Positions 1 to 11,226 are shown, counted from the stretch's first letter. The stretch is 64,000 nucleotides of DNA from Coccinella septempunctata (GCF_907165205.1 NC_058194.1:19778856-19842855); one strand, 5' to 3'. Program-made: numbers and translations. Notes: generated by a model not told the origin, from the sequence alone.

Positions 1-180
1 GCAAGCTACGCCACTGGTTGTTGAATAGTATCATATGTAACGTTCATGGAGTACCTAATGTTTCTTACTCCATATAGAATAAAGCACGATAAGGACACGT
101 TTCTTATTGGTGGTTATAGTAACGAATTGAATCATACATAACGTTATTACTATGGGCGAAATCAACGTGTGGTTGAATTT
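1..180. repeat. Dispersed satellite-like repeat, copy 1 (partial)
   Basis: This stretch shares blocks with 33,050-33,701 and, in reverse orientation, with 49,870-50,320. Recurrent blocks include AAGCACGATAAGGACACGTT, TTTCTTATTGGTGG and GAAATCAACGTGTGGTT, spaced so that a diverged unit of roughly 150 bp repeats. It begins at the window edge, so its true start is unseen. Function is unknown; an old tandem satellite or the remnant of an array-bearing transposon both fit. Confidence 0.55.
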
Positions 181-281
181 AGGTTTCAAAAAAATCAATT
201 AAAAAACCGATATGCTCTTGCGTAAATTCTTGCACTAATTTGTCAGAAGCAAATAAACTAGAAAAAATTGTTGCCTGACAA

Positions 282-375
282 TGAACTGAAAAAAGGAACT
301 TTGAAATTATAAGTATGTAACTTAACATTACTACCTATACATACTTATAATTTCGAAGTTCCTTTTTTTCAGTTC
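282..375. repeat. Near-perfect small hairpin (38-bp arms)
   Basis: Bases 282-319 are the reverse complement of 338-375 apart from about one mismatch and one extra T; the loop is about 18 bases. The size (about 94 nt) suits a very small MITE or an miRNA-precursor-like hairpin. There are no TACAGGG ends. Transcription cannot be judged from sequence. Confidence 0.7.
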
Positions 376-1398
376 ATCCCAGATTGAATTTCAAATAATC
401 ATATTAAGTTTGAATGTTTAGATGAGGTTGAAATTTTTTGTCTACTATGTTGAGATTTGTTTCGTGTGGGTAAAGTAATAAATTCTCTCCACCTTGGCAA
501 GATAATTATAGAAGAAATTGTTTAGCAACATTGTTGCTCGATTGTTTTGGCAAGTAGTAACCTCTTATTGTTATATTTCACTACCCAATAAAAAATATTT
601 TTTCCTCTGATTTCTAATTTTTTCGATGTGTATTTTCGAATTAGTAACGGTGCTTCTCTGACAAATTAGGTTCTTGATATACAGTTACAAGATTTCATTT
701 TACGCAGACTCCAATATATTTTCTTTTCGTTTGAGATATTGCTTCGTCAATGAAACATTGTCGTTATTATGCAGATTGTTTTTGTGGCTAGTATATTACA
801 AGGAATCGTCAAAATATAAAGTCTGCTCGTTGATAACAACGCAAAACCAATTACTGACAAATTTATGATGTTCGTAAGATTTGCTGTGGATTTTTTATGA
901 GGTGAGAAATTAAAATCTGAATAATTGAGTAGATAATCAAAATACCCTATGAAACAAATCCTGAACAATATCCCTACCTGTTCCATAATTTTATAGCCTA
1001 ACGGATGAAAGTTCTCCTTTAGGATTGGGATTCATTAGTTATTATCGCTCGGTCATCCCCTAAATTACAGTCGGCTATGAATTCCTGGTAATTATTTGTT
1101 TGCGGGTTGTACAGCTTGGTACTGATAATTAAGGGCACTCTTGATGCTCAATTAATGGAAATTTCGAAATTATCACGGAGACTTTATTAACGCGCTACAT
1201 TATTCTTGATAATGTGTATCGAGGAGAGGGTATTAACCTACTTCTACGTAAATTAATTTGGACCGTTTCGCTGTTTCTGAGATGTGTTTCATAAATTAAA
1301 ATATGAAGGTTAACAACGAGATGAATTTCTCATGATGCTAGCAAAATGACAGTTGTCTTTTACAAGAATATCATTACAAGTGGGTGGGAAAAGTAATG
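376..1398. other. Unassigned AT-rich sequence
   Basis: I see only short ORFs on both strands with no recognisable domain and no repeat boundary. Confidence 0.5.
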
Positions 1399-2254
1399 TA
1401 TACCAGGTGGCCCACCCCAGACGCGCGCTCATTTTGAGGCAGTAAGTTAAGATATTTTGAAAATCTTCTCTTGTGGTGTCCAGTGGTGTGTGTAGGATGT
1501 CCCAAAGCACAATTTAAAATTATTGTCATATATACAGGGTATTCGAAAACAAAGTTATAGACCAAAGATACACTTTTTTCAATGTAACAACCTATATTTC
1601 ACCTGAAAAATGGAATGCAAGCTCAAATTATGATGAGTTTCTTCAGATTACGAGATAATGGCGAAAAATCGAAAATATGGAGTTTTTTCAAATAATAATT
1701 AATGAAGAAACTAGTTACGCCAGAATTTTTTCGAGTAGACAAGTTGGCTACTCTTACATATAAAAGAAAATTTCAACTCGGTAATATACAGAGTGACAAT
1801 AATCAATTCTCAAACATCAACTACAAATAATCGTCGAAAACTTTCTTATTTCAAATGGCACTGCCGGTATTTCTATCTCTCGTTGAACGTAAAAATTAAT
1901 TTCGAAACTTTTTCTACATCTAAACCTGATAGTTTCTGAGCAATTTTCGATTTTTGATTCAAAACTAGTAAACCATTTTCGCCATTATCTCGTAAATGGT
2001 CCTTCTAAGGTATAAGGTGATCTGAAGAAAATCATCAAAATTTGATCTTGCCATTCCATTTTTGGGGTCAAATACAGAGTGTTTCATTTAAAAAGTGTAA
2101 ATTGGTCTATATCTTTGTTTTCGAAGACCCTGTATGTATGACAATAATTTTAAATTGTGCTTTTGAACGCCCTACACACAAGAAAAGAATTTCAAAATAT
2201 CTTTATTTACCCCCTCAAAATGAGCGCCGCGTCTGGGGTGGGCCACCCGGTATA
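1399..2254. mobile_element. Foldback/MITE, TATACC(A/G)GGTGGCCC termini
   Basis: The left end (TATACCAGGTGGCCCACCCC) is the inverted copy of the right end (complement of GGGGTGGGCCACCCGGTATA). Homology between the arms continues inward for about 250-280 bp, through the CAAAATGAG block, an internal TACAGGGT motif near 1,535/2,130, the CTTCAG block and CGCCATTATCTCGTAA. The centre (about 1,690-1,975) is single-copy. No transposase is present, so this is a non-autonomous long-inverted-repeat element. Short ORFs on both strands inside it are mirror images of the arms and are not genes. Confidence 0.8.
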
Positions 2255-3878
2255 TTATTTGTATCAGAAGTTTTTAATGTACCTGCACTTTCATATTCAA
2301 AAAAATTATTCAACAAAAAGAATTTCATCTGAAACTTTTCTATGTCTTATTTTTTTTTCATACAATTGTTCCTTTGATCACAAAAATATAAAATAACACA
2401 TATGTTTGGTATGTCCTCTATGTGCTGAATAACAAACTGTGAATCGCAGGAAGAATTTTATAAAAAAAAATCAAGACGGAAACGTTTCAGATTAAATTTT
2501 TCTTTTGTGAGCATTTTTTCATTTTGAAAATGCAATCACATAAAAAAGTTAAAATGTTACATTTTTCACCCTCTTTTGATGACACTTCTTTATTAAAAAA
2601 AAAAAACATTTGGCTACCATAAGGTATTTATTTGTTAAGCTTCATTCTTTCAACTACTCTTTTCGCGGCAATATTAAATAATCATAATATAACAAAAAGT
2701 TATATGAAACACCACCACTGAAGAATTTGTGTTTAGCAATAATTTTTTTGTAGGTAAACTAACTCTACTTATTTGAACATTTAATATATGGAAGGGAAAG
2801 GGAGGATTATTGTAAAAAAAATTAGTTATTCAACTTAACGGCATCTTTGGAAATAGAAACAAGGTAATATTTAGCTAAGAAATGTGATAAATCATAACTG
2901 AAACAATATTTATCTCAAAAAAATTGGAAAGAAAAAAGAAGTGGAAAAGAGTTGAATATTTCTAAATACATTGGACCATATACCATTAGATGAACTGAAA
3001 TTTTTATTCGGATGCGCTATTTGAATCTGTATCACGATACTACATAAAATTTTTAACAAATTCAGATTCATACTAGGGAAAAGTTTATAATTATGTAGTT
3101 ACCAGCTAGTTTGTGAGGAAAACTTCCGTTATAACGATAACTATTTCGTTTCCACTGAATTGAAAGTAACCTGTACACCCTTAGCCATACATCTAAAACT
3201 TTAATATAATTTCAAATTGATGACACTAACTCTGAGATGCTCCAGAATATTCTAACAGATTTTTGCTGTAGAATGTGAGGTCATTATGTGTGAAAATCGT
3301 GAATATTTCATTATTGTAATGATTGGTAGGAATGATACTTTTCCAAGTCCAAATTCCAGTTTACATCCTCCATTTCTTCATGAAAAATGGAGATATTCCC
3401 TATAAGATGAATAGGAATTTCTCGGTCGTATCCTCCAGCTCCCATTCCGGGCTTGTACAAAAGCTACTAACCTTTCATTCGATAATGGTTCCTCCATTTC
3501 GACAATGCCTATAAAGGAATTCGACCCCAGCGTAAATGTTCTTGTGAATACTTCGGAGGGATCCTAATATTTCCATATTGGGGCCTTTATCTTCCTCTTG
3601 TCGAAGATAAACAATTTATGATATTCCTACCTGCCTATTTCCGAAATCTTGGTGTTAGGAGTATGTGAGAATGCTCGTCACGTAAAGTATGTAAAAGACG
3701 GGTAGATTATGGCAAGGCGTTGCCGCTGCTTTGAATCGGTGCATTTCGATATTAATTATTTTTCCCCTTTCTTCGATTGAATTTTTATTCAATAGGAGCA
3801 GAATTAGCTATCCCTATTCTCGGTCTATTTGAATTTTAGGATATCATCACTGGTATTGTGAGTAATTTTATATTTATA
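2255..3878. other. Unassigned AT-rich sequence
   Basis: No recognisable gene. It holds poly-A/T runs and only short ORFs; the one at 3,323-3,514 (63 codons) resembles nothing I know. Confidence 0.5.
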
Positions 3879-4356
3879 TACAGAGTGGGCTTTTTCAAAC
3901 TAAACAGACGAGACAATCACCTTAATTGTTGAAGAAAGTAATTGCCAATGATAATTATTTCGTTGTCTAATGTTGACAATTGACGGTTACCATCGTAACC
4001 ACAATCGAATAATTGATGATTTCACATAGCATGGTTAGCGGAATGACTGGTACTGTACGAAATTCAAAATTGAATATCTCGAAAACGAATGCATTAAATG
4101 AGAAAAAAATTAATATGATGAATTCAGGATAAAAAGGCCTTTCAAGTGAGGTATCACTCACCCTATCTTTTCCATTCAAAATTTAGGGGTTGGTGTTGTA
4201 ACACAAAGGGTTGAAGCGATATAGTTGTGAATTTGACCTTAAAAGTTGTCCCCCTCGAAACAAAAATCGACGTGTCCGAGCATTTCAGCATTTTTTCGAA
4301 ATAAATTTATTCCGCTCGTTATCTCGTCTGTTTCGTTTTAAAAAGCCCAGCCTGTA
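3879..4356. mobile_element. MITE with GGGCTTTTTnAAAC terminal repeats
   Basis: The left end reads TACAGAGTGGGCTTTTTCAA then ACTAAACAGACGAGA. The right end is its inverted counterpart (TCTCGTCTGTTTCG...AAAAAGCCCAGCCTGTA). Arms match for about 38 bp with a few differences; the element is about 478 bp and encodes nothing recognisable. Confidence 0.7.
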
Positions 4357-5194
4357 TTTATTGCAACGTCATTAGTTTCACTTATATACAGGTTGCCCTG
4401 GTTGTCCCAGTTCTTTATAGATTTAATATTCGAGTACGAGACAAAATGTTCTACAAGGATAGTTCTGCGATAGCCACTTATTCTGGTTACAAGATTGTTC
4501 AGATATTTTTTTTGCTCAGTAACTCTTGAAGTTTCTAGTAAATTCGAATCAAGCTTGTGAGGTACCTTCTTGAAGAAGCTAAAATGGAATTATCTTCAGA
4601 ATAATTGGGAGAATCCAAAAGGAGATACGAGAGATCAGATTGACCCAAACAACTCTCTATTATTGAATTTATTCTGAAAAAAGTTTTTCAATAGCTGAAT
4701 ATTGAGAGAAATTTCCGTTTTCTATTCAAAAAACAATATTTGAGGTTGAAAAACGCACCAACAAAAATTTATACTGCTCAAAAAGAAGACAATTCGAGGA
4801 CATGTAATGGAATATGAAGGAAAAAAATTGTGTACAGGATGGGGAAAATTCGATGGAATTGAATGCCAGCTCTGTAACCGTAAGAGCTAGGGGTTGTTTT
4901 CAAAACATGTATAATGACCAAAACCGCATCAGTCTCTTCTTTTGTTTTCAAGTTACAAGTAAATCTCATTTTTCGGCTCTTTGGTTTGGTGCCTTTATTC
5001 CGTAAAGTTTCAGTGATATCGAAAAGTAAACGTAACATTCTACAGACACTTTTTTATCTAAAATGCAGTGGCGTAGTCAAAGATTTTTTTCAGTCCTCCT
5101 CTTCAGTGATATAATAGTAACTATATTTTTTTTAAATGTGAAACCCATGTTTTTTACCTATTCCAGTACCATACTTTTTTCTAATTCAGAAAAT
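4357..5194. other. Unassigned sequence
   Basis: Contains isolated TACAGG motifs at about 4,387 and 4,835 that may be single ends of further MITEs, but I cannot pair them. ORFs at 4,778-5,114 overlap on both strands and lack recognisable domains. Confidence 0.4.
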
Positions 5195-5430
5195 ATACAG
5201 GGTGATTCTTTGACTCGTACAAATATTTTAACAGTAGATTTTTGAGGTCAAAAGAAACACTTTTTTCCTTTGCCATTTTTTCCGAATCGGCTAGGTTTAA
5301 AAGAAACTGGCTGTTGGAGAACCATAAAAAAATATTTTCTTTAGTTCTCCCACAAACGGTTTCGTCGAATGAAATGAATTTCGGAATATAGTTTTTCATT
5401 TATTTGATGAATTTTTTGTACGAGTCAATA
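5195..5430. mobile_element. M1-family MITE, short copy
   Basis: Starts TACAGGGTGATTCTTTGACT and continues with ACAAATATTTTAACAGTAGA and GAGGTCAAAAGAAACAC, the terminal sequence of a family seen six times in this window. Compared with the fullest copy it is truncated: after the AATTTCGGAATATAG block it ends at GTACGAGTCA. Confidence 0.7.
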
Positions 5431-5924
5431 AAACAGAAGAGAAAATAGACAGGAAAATTGGTATGATGATGAGACAATGTCAGGAAGATTTGGAAACAAC
5501 GGAAAATAACATTCGAAAGAAGGTGAAATAGAAATTAGATACGAATATAAATAAAATTAAAGAGAACGTAGACAAACAAAATGAAACATCAGAAGGAGTC
5601 ATGTACAAAAAAAATTCTACGTCAGGAATAGTCAAGTTGGGGGATCAAGAATGGAATTTCAATGGAAAAGTAATAGGAAAATATACTGTACTGGTGCCAT
5701 TAATTGGGAATGTTGAGGAATTGGTGGATCGAGCATTGTTATGGTTCAATGATAAGGAGGGAGCATGTATAAGAAATTGGAATTACACAAGTAACAGAAA
5801 ATGGGAGAATGTCATCCAAAGAGTGAGAGAAAAAGTGGAATGGATTGGAGAAAATTATTTAAGGAGAAAAAAGAGAAAAAAATGGAGAAAACATAAAAAG
5901 TTCAAGAAAAAAGATTTAGGCTAA
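5431..5924 (+). CDS. Unidentified charged ORF, possibly transposon-derived
   Basis: From the ATG at 5,601 there are 107 codons. The product has a mixed N-terminal half with a VLVPLIGNVEELVDRALLW segment (hydrophobic/helical) and a strongly basic C-terminus (RRKKRKKWRKHKKFKKK). Upstream (about 5,431-5,600) the same frame encodes a charged, coiled-coil-like stretch interrupted by one stop at about 5,530, so the intact ancestral protein was longer. A basic tail after a coiled coil would fit an LTR-element Gag or a LINE ORF1, but no zinc knuckle is visible and I cannot name a family. No splice context or promoter was recognised. Confidence 0.3.
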
Positions 5925-6329
5925 TATTTGATGAATTCTTTGTGTTTGTGTGGAATTTCAGTTTGTTAAATTTAAAATGTTTATTCCCAAAATTTTCAAT
6001 TTGGGGAATAAATATTTTAATTTTGGGGATTTTGTTATGGTTTGAGTTTTCTCAAAATAATATTGTTTCGTTTAGTTTGTTCAATTAGTATTAGGGACTA
6101 GAAGAAATTTCTGTTAAATTATATGTAATTTAATTATCATAGATGCTGTGTTAGGATGGCATGGAAACATAAAAAAAATAGAATAGTCAGTCAGAATATT
6201 TTTTAGAAAAGTCACTTATTTTATAGTTGAGAATTAAATATTTTTTATAAGTTACGATTCCGTTGATTTGAATTACAAATTAATTTATAATGAAAAAATA
6301 AAAGTATAAAAAGGATCGTAACAGTACCT

Positions 6330-6760
6330 ACTAAAAAAATACCAAAAATTAAAAGAACCCAACACTTGAAATCAAGTTGGATGCTAACCAATAAATATTT
6401 GAATGTTTTGTAAAATAAAAGTATTCTTCATATTTTCTCGTATAATGCGCCGTTTTCGAGTAATTTTATTTTGGAAAATATCTGGGATATTCGGAAAATT
6501 AGGTACTTGAGCTGAATGAAACTCTGGAAACTCTGTTTAAAAGATCCACAGATGTGTGGTGTCATAGATTCAGCTTGTTATTCTGAAGGGAATTTTGTTT
6601 TTCCAGGGGTGGCATAGCTCATTATGAAAACTTGAAATGGCTATTTGTTCTTATCAGGGCCGAATCGGAAAAAATGGTATAAAAAAAATGGTTTTTTTGC
6701 CCTAAGGAATCTTCTTTTAAAATATTTGTAGGGGTCTCCCTTTATAATACGTCGTGTCCG
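6330..6760. mobile_element. M1-family MITE, partial copy (inverted)
   Basis: Contains M1 internal blocks in reverse order: ATACCAAAAATT, the ATTTTCTCGTATAATGCGCC block, ATCCACAGATGTGTGGTGTC, TTTTTCCAGGGGTGGC and the terminal TTTTAAAATATTTGTAGGGG. Both extremities are eroded. Confidence 0.6.
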
Positions 6761-6869
6761 TATTTGTTCTTCCAATAAAAAGAATTGGTTATCGGTCATG
6801 TTGGCAAGTTATTTTCATTGATAATGTGCCATAAAATTGATGTAATCAATCTCACCCCGGTTTACCTTC

Positions 6870-6925
6870 ACGCACCTGAAGAGGCTGCTGTAATGGCGAA
6901 ACAGGTGTGACGGTACAATTCCCAA
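6870..6925 (+). ncRNA. Hammerhead-like core motif (weak)
   Basis: CTGAAGA (6,876-6,882) and GAAAC (6,898-6,902) flank a possible short helix (GCTG/TGGC with G-U pairs), within CACCTG...CAGGTG flanks. This arrangement occurs in the terminal repeats of Penelope-like elements. Helix II is poor and the expected cleavage trinucleotide is not convincing, so this is at best a decayed relic. Confidence 0.25.
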
Positions 6926-7773
6926 CTGAGTGAAAATCATAAAATACTCTTTTCCTTGTTCATTATGCAATCTAACAGGAAATAGGTCCATAAAATGTTT
7001 TCAAAATGAATGCTAAGTTGAACATACACTAGATTTCGGGTTTTGGTGGGCTGATATCATTGATGACTATTTAATGAAAATATTTTTTAATAAACTCATA
7101 AATAAACGAGATTCAAACATTTTGGAAGCGGATTTTCCTGACAAATTTCTGAAAATCCCCCAGTTTTTTAAGTCAAGACGATTGCTTGTTCTCTTCAACA
7201 CCAATAAATTCAATCGGGATTTCCGTGGTGACTGATTGTCCTGACCGAAAATGGAAAAAGGGTTTTACTTTTATCTCTGTGATAACATCGTAGCCGGTCA
7301 GAGTGCAAAGTCTTGTTGGGAGGAAGGTAGATTTAATTCGATAAAATATGAGAGTGGACTTGATAGTTTCAATGAAATATGGAAGAAGGAGCCTATTCGA
7401 TATTGTCACTTTCCTGCACTGAAACCAATTTATTTCTATAAGATATCACTTCATTTTTATCGTTTGTTTCTATCTGGGTTCAATCTAGCTATACTAGAAA
7501 TACGGTTAATATATATTTACGATTTTTCTTCAGTCATAATCCCTTTTTCAAACTCGTAATAGTGTTATTAAAACTCAGAGTCCCCCAATCAACTTGATAA
7601 ATAAATAGTTGAGATTGGCAAAGCATGTGCTGTTTATAATCTGACCACCACGTCTGAATTCAATATTTTGACGTGATGTAGGTACATAGATATTGTTTTC
7701 AAGCAACTCAGCTTCTTCAATCCGACAAATCTCTTCGTGACAAAAAAATTACCAATGGCAATATGTAGCCTGA
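6926..7773. other. Unassigned sequence upstream of a LINE
   Basis: Two overlapping opposite-strand ORFs (7,173-7,559) have no recognisable domain. The 5' junction of the following LINE lies near the end of this stretch. Confidence 0.4.
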
Positions 7774-7801
7774 AACATATTTATTCAGTTTGGAGAAACT
7801 G

Positions 7802-7826
7802 ACCACGACGGCGTTGACGTCGTGGT
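7802..7826. repeat. Short inverted repeat at the LINE 5' end
   Basis: ACCACGACG and its complement CGTCGTGGT flank a 7-base loop. It lies in-frame at the point where recognisable LINE coding begins, so it may be either coding or junction sequence. Confidence 0.5.
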
Positions 7827-9969
7827 GGGGCCGGGTCTGGGTTCTGTGACGAAAAAGGTTCGACCTTTGACTCAAAGAGGGTTAAATTCATTCCATAACA
7901 TTTTGAGTGGTCTTTCGTGGGATTTTATTGTTGATGACAGTAGGGATGTTGATGAGAAGTTCAGTATTTTTAATGATCATGTTGTCGATTCATTCTTGAC
8001 GTCATTTCCTGAAAAGGGGATCAAAGCAAAAAAGAGTGATGGAGGTGTGAAGTGGTTTTCTTCGGAACTGCATGAAATGCGTAATCGATTGACTTTGTTG
8101 AAAGATATGTATAAATATTATCAGACTGCTGAATTACGAATGGCTCATGATAAATTGAAACAAATTTATAAAAGAAAAATTAAACAAGCTAAAATAAATG
8201 CTAATGATAACATTATTAAAAACTCTACTAACCCCCCTCGAACAATGTGGAATTTAATAAACACGTTAAAAAACTCTACGAGTGAACGCTGTTGCCCCTC
8301 TATCTCCCCTCATGATTTCAATAACTACTTCTTGTCAGTAGCCGAGGAAACCATCAGGGAACTATCGGATAGGGTTTTTGATCCTGTTGGCTTGGTCACG
8401 AATGAGAGTGGAACTCTATTTTCTTTTTCCCAAGTTTCATTCAATGATGTAAGAGATGCCATAAAAGCATTGAAGAGTAGTAGGAGCACGGACTTCTATG
8501 GTATATCCTCGGTATTAATAAAAAAAAATGTGAATAATCTCGTGGGTCCACTAACTAGACTCTTCAATTTGTGCATTGCGAATAATAGGTATCCTGATTG
8601 CCTCAAGGTTTCGAAGGTTATTCCTTTGTTTAAGGGTGGCGATGTTGAGCGGGTGGAGAATTACAGGCCTATATCGTTGGTTCCGGTTTTGTCGAAGATT
8701 TTTGAGAGGCTGCTTTGTTCACAATTAGTAAATTACTTCGAAACTAATAACTTGTTCAGTACGGCCCAGTTTGGTTTTAGAAAGGGTAGAAGTACTTCGG
8801 GGGCAATTTTGGATTTCGTTTATCATACCCTTAGATGTTTTGAAGAAGGTAAGTGGTCTTATTCGCTATTTCTGGACTTGGCGAAGGCCTTCGACTGCGT
8901 GGCGCGTCCGGTTTTGCTTGGGAAACTTGCGGCGTATGGTTGTTCGAAGGATAGTTGTGATCTGATAGATTCTTATCTTTCGAATAGGTATCAATCTGTA
9001 TACTACAATGACAGTTGGTCGGGTAAACAGCAAATTACACTTGGTGTACCACAAGGTTCGGTCCTTGGCCCTGTGTTATTTTTAATTCTCATAAATGATC
9101 TTCCTGGTTTCTTGAAGAAGTATACTACCATTCTCTTTGCTGATGACACAACTATCTCTTTGACCTCGGGGGAGTTGTCTGTGGTGCTGGAGGAGGGCGC
9201 TGCTGCGTGGAAGAGGGCCTTTGACTGGTTCACATCGAATGGGTTGGTCGTGAATGAAAGAAAGACCACTGAATTAATATTTTCCCTTAAAAAATGTGAT
9301 GACAGGGATCTGATAGGTTCTGCGAAGTTTTTGGGAGTGACTCTGGATTCTTGCCTCCGCTGGGACGTCCATGCTGATCATCTAGCTGGAAAGTTATCGC
9401 GTAATGTGTTCCTGCTCAAGTCGTTGTCGAATAGGTTATCAGGCGAAGTACTCAGAGTTGCCTATTTTGCGGTGATTGAATCTGTGCTGCGTTATGGTAT
9501 TCTGGTCTGGGGCAACTGCTCCTCTAGCAGTCGTATTTTCGCTCTGCAGAGAAGAGCTGTTAGACTTGTCGGTGGGTTGAAGTATAGGGATGATTGCAGG
9601 CCAGCGTTCATCAGGCTTGGGATATTGACATTTCCCAGTCTTTATATTTTGGAATTGTTGATACATGCACATAAAAACAAGGATAGTTACGTGCAGAATG
9701 GGAGTTGTCATGAGTATGAAACCAGGAGTAGAAATCTTTACAAAGCAGATTTCCTCAGACTTACTTTGTCACAAAGAGGCCCATTTTATATGTCCATTAA
9801 ACTATATAATAAAATTCCTGCTGAAATCAGAGAATTTTCCCTGAAGGGATTTAAAACTGTTATAAGGACGTTTTTGATTAAGTATGCATTTTACGCAATA
9901 GAGGAATTTTTGAACGAGAACTTGTGTCTTGATCCCGCAGGAAACTTGTGTATCGATTTCGATGTTTAA
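7822..9969 (+). CDS. LINE ORF2 fragment: reverse transcriptase, uninterrupted
   Basis: 715 codons without a stop, counted from a GTG that is not a natural start; the frame is already open upstream. The product copies element RNA into DNA at the nicked target. Numbering from that codon, the N-terminal 1-200 is the linker after the missing endonuclease. The RT core has IPLFKGG (267-273), NYRPISLVPVLSKIFE (280-295), LFLDLAKAFD (349-358, first catalytic Asp), GVPQGSVLGPVLF (408-420) and FADD (439-442, catalytic Asp pair). The thumb and C-terminal region, ending with a KLYNKIPAEIREF block, follows. There is no RNase H, consistent with CR1/Daphne-type LINEs. Intact reading frame suggests a young insertion, but lack of the endonuclease makes the copy non-autonomous. 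Confidence 0.9.
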   Translation: MVGPGLGSVTKKVRPLTQRGLNSFHNILSGLSWDFIVDDSRDVDEKFSIFNDHVVDSFLTSFPEKGIKAKKSDGGVKWFSSELHEMRNRLTLLKDMYKYYQTAELRMAHDKLKQIYKRKIKQAKINANDNIIKNSTNPPRTMWNLINTLKNSTSERCCPSISPHDFNNYFLSVAEETIRELSDRVFDPVGLVTNESGTLFSFSQVSFNDVRDAIKALKSSRSTDFYGISSVLIKKNVNNLVGPLTRLFNLCIANNRYPDCLKVSKVIPLFKGGDVERVENYRPISLVPVLSKIFERLLCSQLVNYFETNNLFSTAQFGFRKGRSTSGAILDFVYHTLRCFEEGKWSYSLFLDLAKAFDCVARPVLLGKLAAYGCSKDSCDLIDSYLSNRYQSVYYNDSWSGKQQITLGVPQGSVLGPVLFLILINDLPGFLKKYTTILFADDTTISLTSGELSVVLEEGAAAWKRAFDWFTSNGLVVNERKTTELIFSLKKCDDRDLIGSAKFLGVTLDSCLRWDVHADHLAGKLSRNVFLLKSLSNRLSGEVLRVAYFAVIESVLRYGILVWGNCSSSSRIFALQRRAVRLVGGLKYRDDCRPAFIRLGILTFPSLYILELLIHAHKNKDSYVQNGSCHEYETRSRNLYKADFLRLTLSQRGPFYMSIKLYNKIPAEIREFSLKGFKTVIRTFLIKYAFYAIEEFLNENLCLDPAGNLCIDFDV

Positions 9970-10085
9970 ATTTGTATTTTAATTATTTATTTATGAAATT
10001 GTGATTATGTCCATTTTGTATTTTGACGAGTGCAAACAATTTTCGATTGTAAAGCATGAATAAAGATTATGATTATGATTATGAT

Positions 10086-10769
10086 GACTAATAAGCAAAT
10101 TATGTAGGCCAGTAAACCCACAAGGTTGATTGGGGTACCAGTGGATTATGATTTGGAACAAAAAGAGAATTGGTCGATTCCTTATTTCGAAAAAACCACT
10201 CAATGAATAATAAACAAAGGAGTTATTGTGTTTTGTTGAGAATACAAGTGGATAACTCCATTAACATGTTTTATTCAGCGATTAAATGAAAACAGCAAAT
10301 TCAATTGTTTTTTCAGAATGTATGGAAACAAATGTATTCTACTGACCACACGCCTGCTATTTCTGTTCATTAACCGAGTTTATCCTACCATGCTTCAGGG
10401 ATGTATGAATCCGTTAAAGTTGAAAATTGATTGAACACGTTCACAAGCGAATGATACTGTTTTTTCGAACTGAAAAATCATCCGTGCGAGTAAAAATTAA
10501 GCATGGATTATTCAGAATAGAGGAAGACCAAAAAATATTTTGTTTATACCACTCATTTTTTGTATACTGGGTTGGGCATAAGTCTAGAATAAAATAGATA
10601 GATATCAATAATGGACAATTCAAAGAATAGTCGTTCCATTAATGCGAGCTAGTCTTGAATGAAATTGATATTTTTTCAAACAATAACTCAAAATGAAAAC
10701 GCTTAAACCCTAGTTGAAATGCGTCAATGAATTTTTGACAACAAAATTGAGTGTTTTTCAGCATTTTCC
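10086..10769. other. Unassigned sequence
   Basis: No domain-bearing ORF and no paired inverted repeat found. Confidence 0.4.
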
Positions 10770-11226
10770 GTGAGCTGTGAGACTGTGACCCTGAAAAAAC
10801 AAAATTATCTTTCAGAATGACTAGCTAAATCTGTGGCAATACACATCTGTGGATCTTTCAAAAAGAGTTTTATTCGGTCAAAGTAACCGAATTTTACAGA
10901 TAGTTTTTATTTTTAACCTCAAAATACTCGAAAAAGGCGCATTTCACGAGAAAATATGAAGAATAAGTTTCAAGAGTTGCGTTCTTTGAATTTTTGGTAT
11001 ATTTGTGGTACGTTATGGTCATAATGACAAAACTGCAAGACGTGGATGATATCTTGTGTTCGAAAAACATGAAAAACAATATTCCGAAATTCAATTCATT
11101 CGATGAAACTGTTTGTGTGATAACATGTTTTATGGTTTTTCAATAGCTTGTATCTTTCAAACCGAGTCGATTAGAAAAAAATGGTAAAGGAAAATTTTTT
11201 ACGAGTCGAAGACACACCCTGTATAT
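10770..11226. mobile_element. M1-family MITE, partial copy
   Basis: Carries the M1 blocks CCTGAAAAAACAAAATTA, CACATCTGTGGATCTTTC, ACTCGAAAAAGGCGCATT, GAATTTTTGGTAT and AATTCATTCGATGAAAC, and ends ACGAGTCGAAGACACACCCT with GTATA. The left terminal repeat is missing. Confidence 0.65.

Larger units (their letters stand above)
7774..10085 (+). mobile_element. 5'-truncated non-LTR retrotransposon (CR1/Jockey-like)
   Basis: Coding sequence for the reverse transcriptase is followed by a short 3' UTR, AATAAA at about 10,060 and a tail of GATTAT repeats (10,066-10,085). The endonuclease domain and ORF1 are absent, so the copy is 5' truncated, as expected for LINE target-primed insertion. The frame is open from codon 7,774 just after a TGA. 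I could not define a target-site duplication. Confidence 0.88.
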
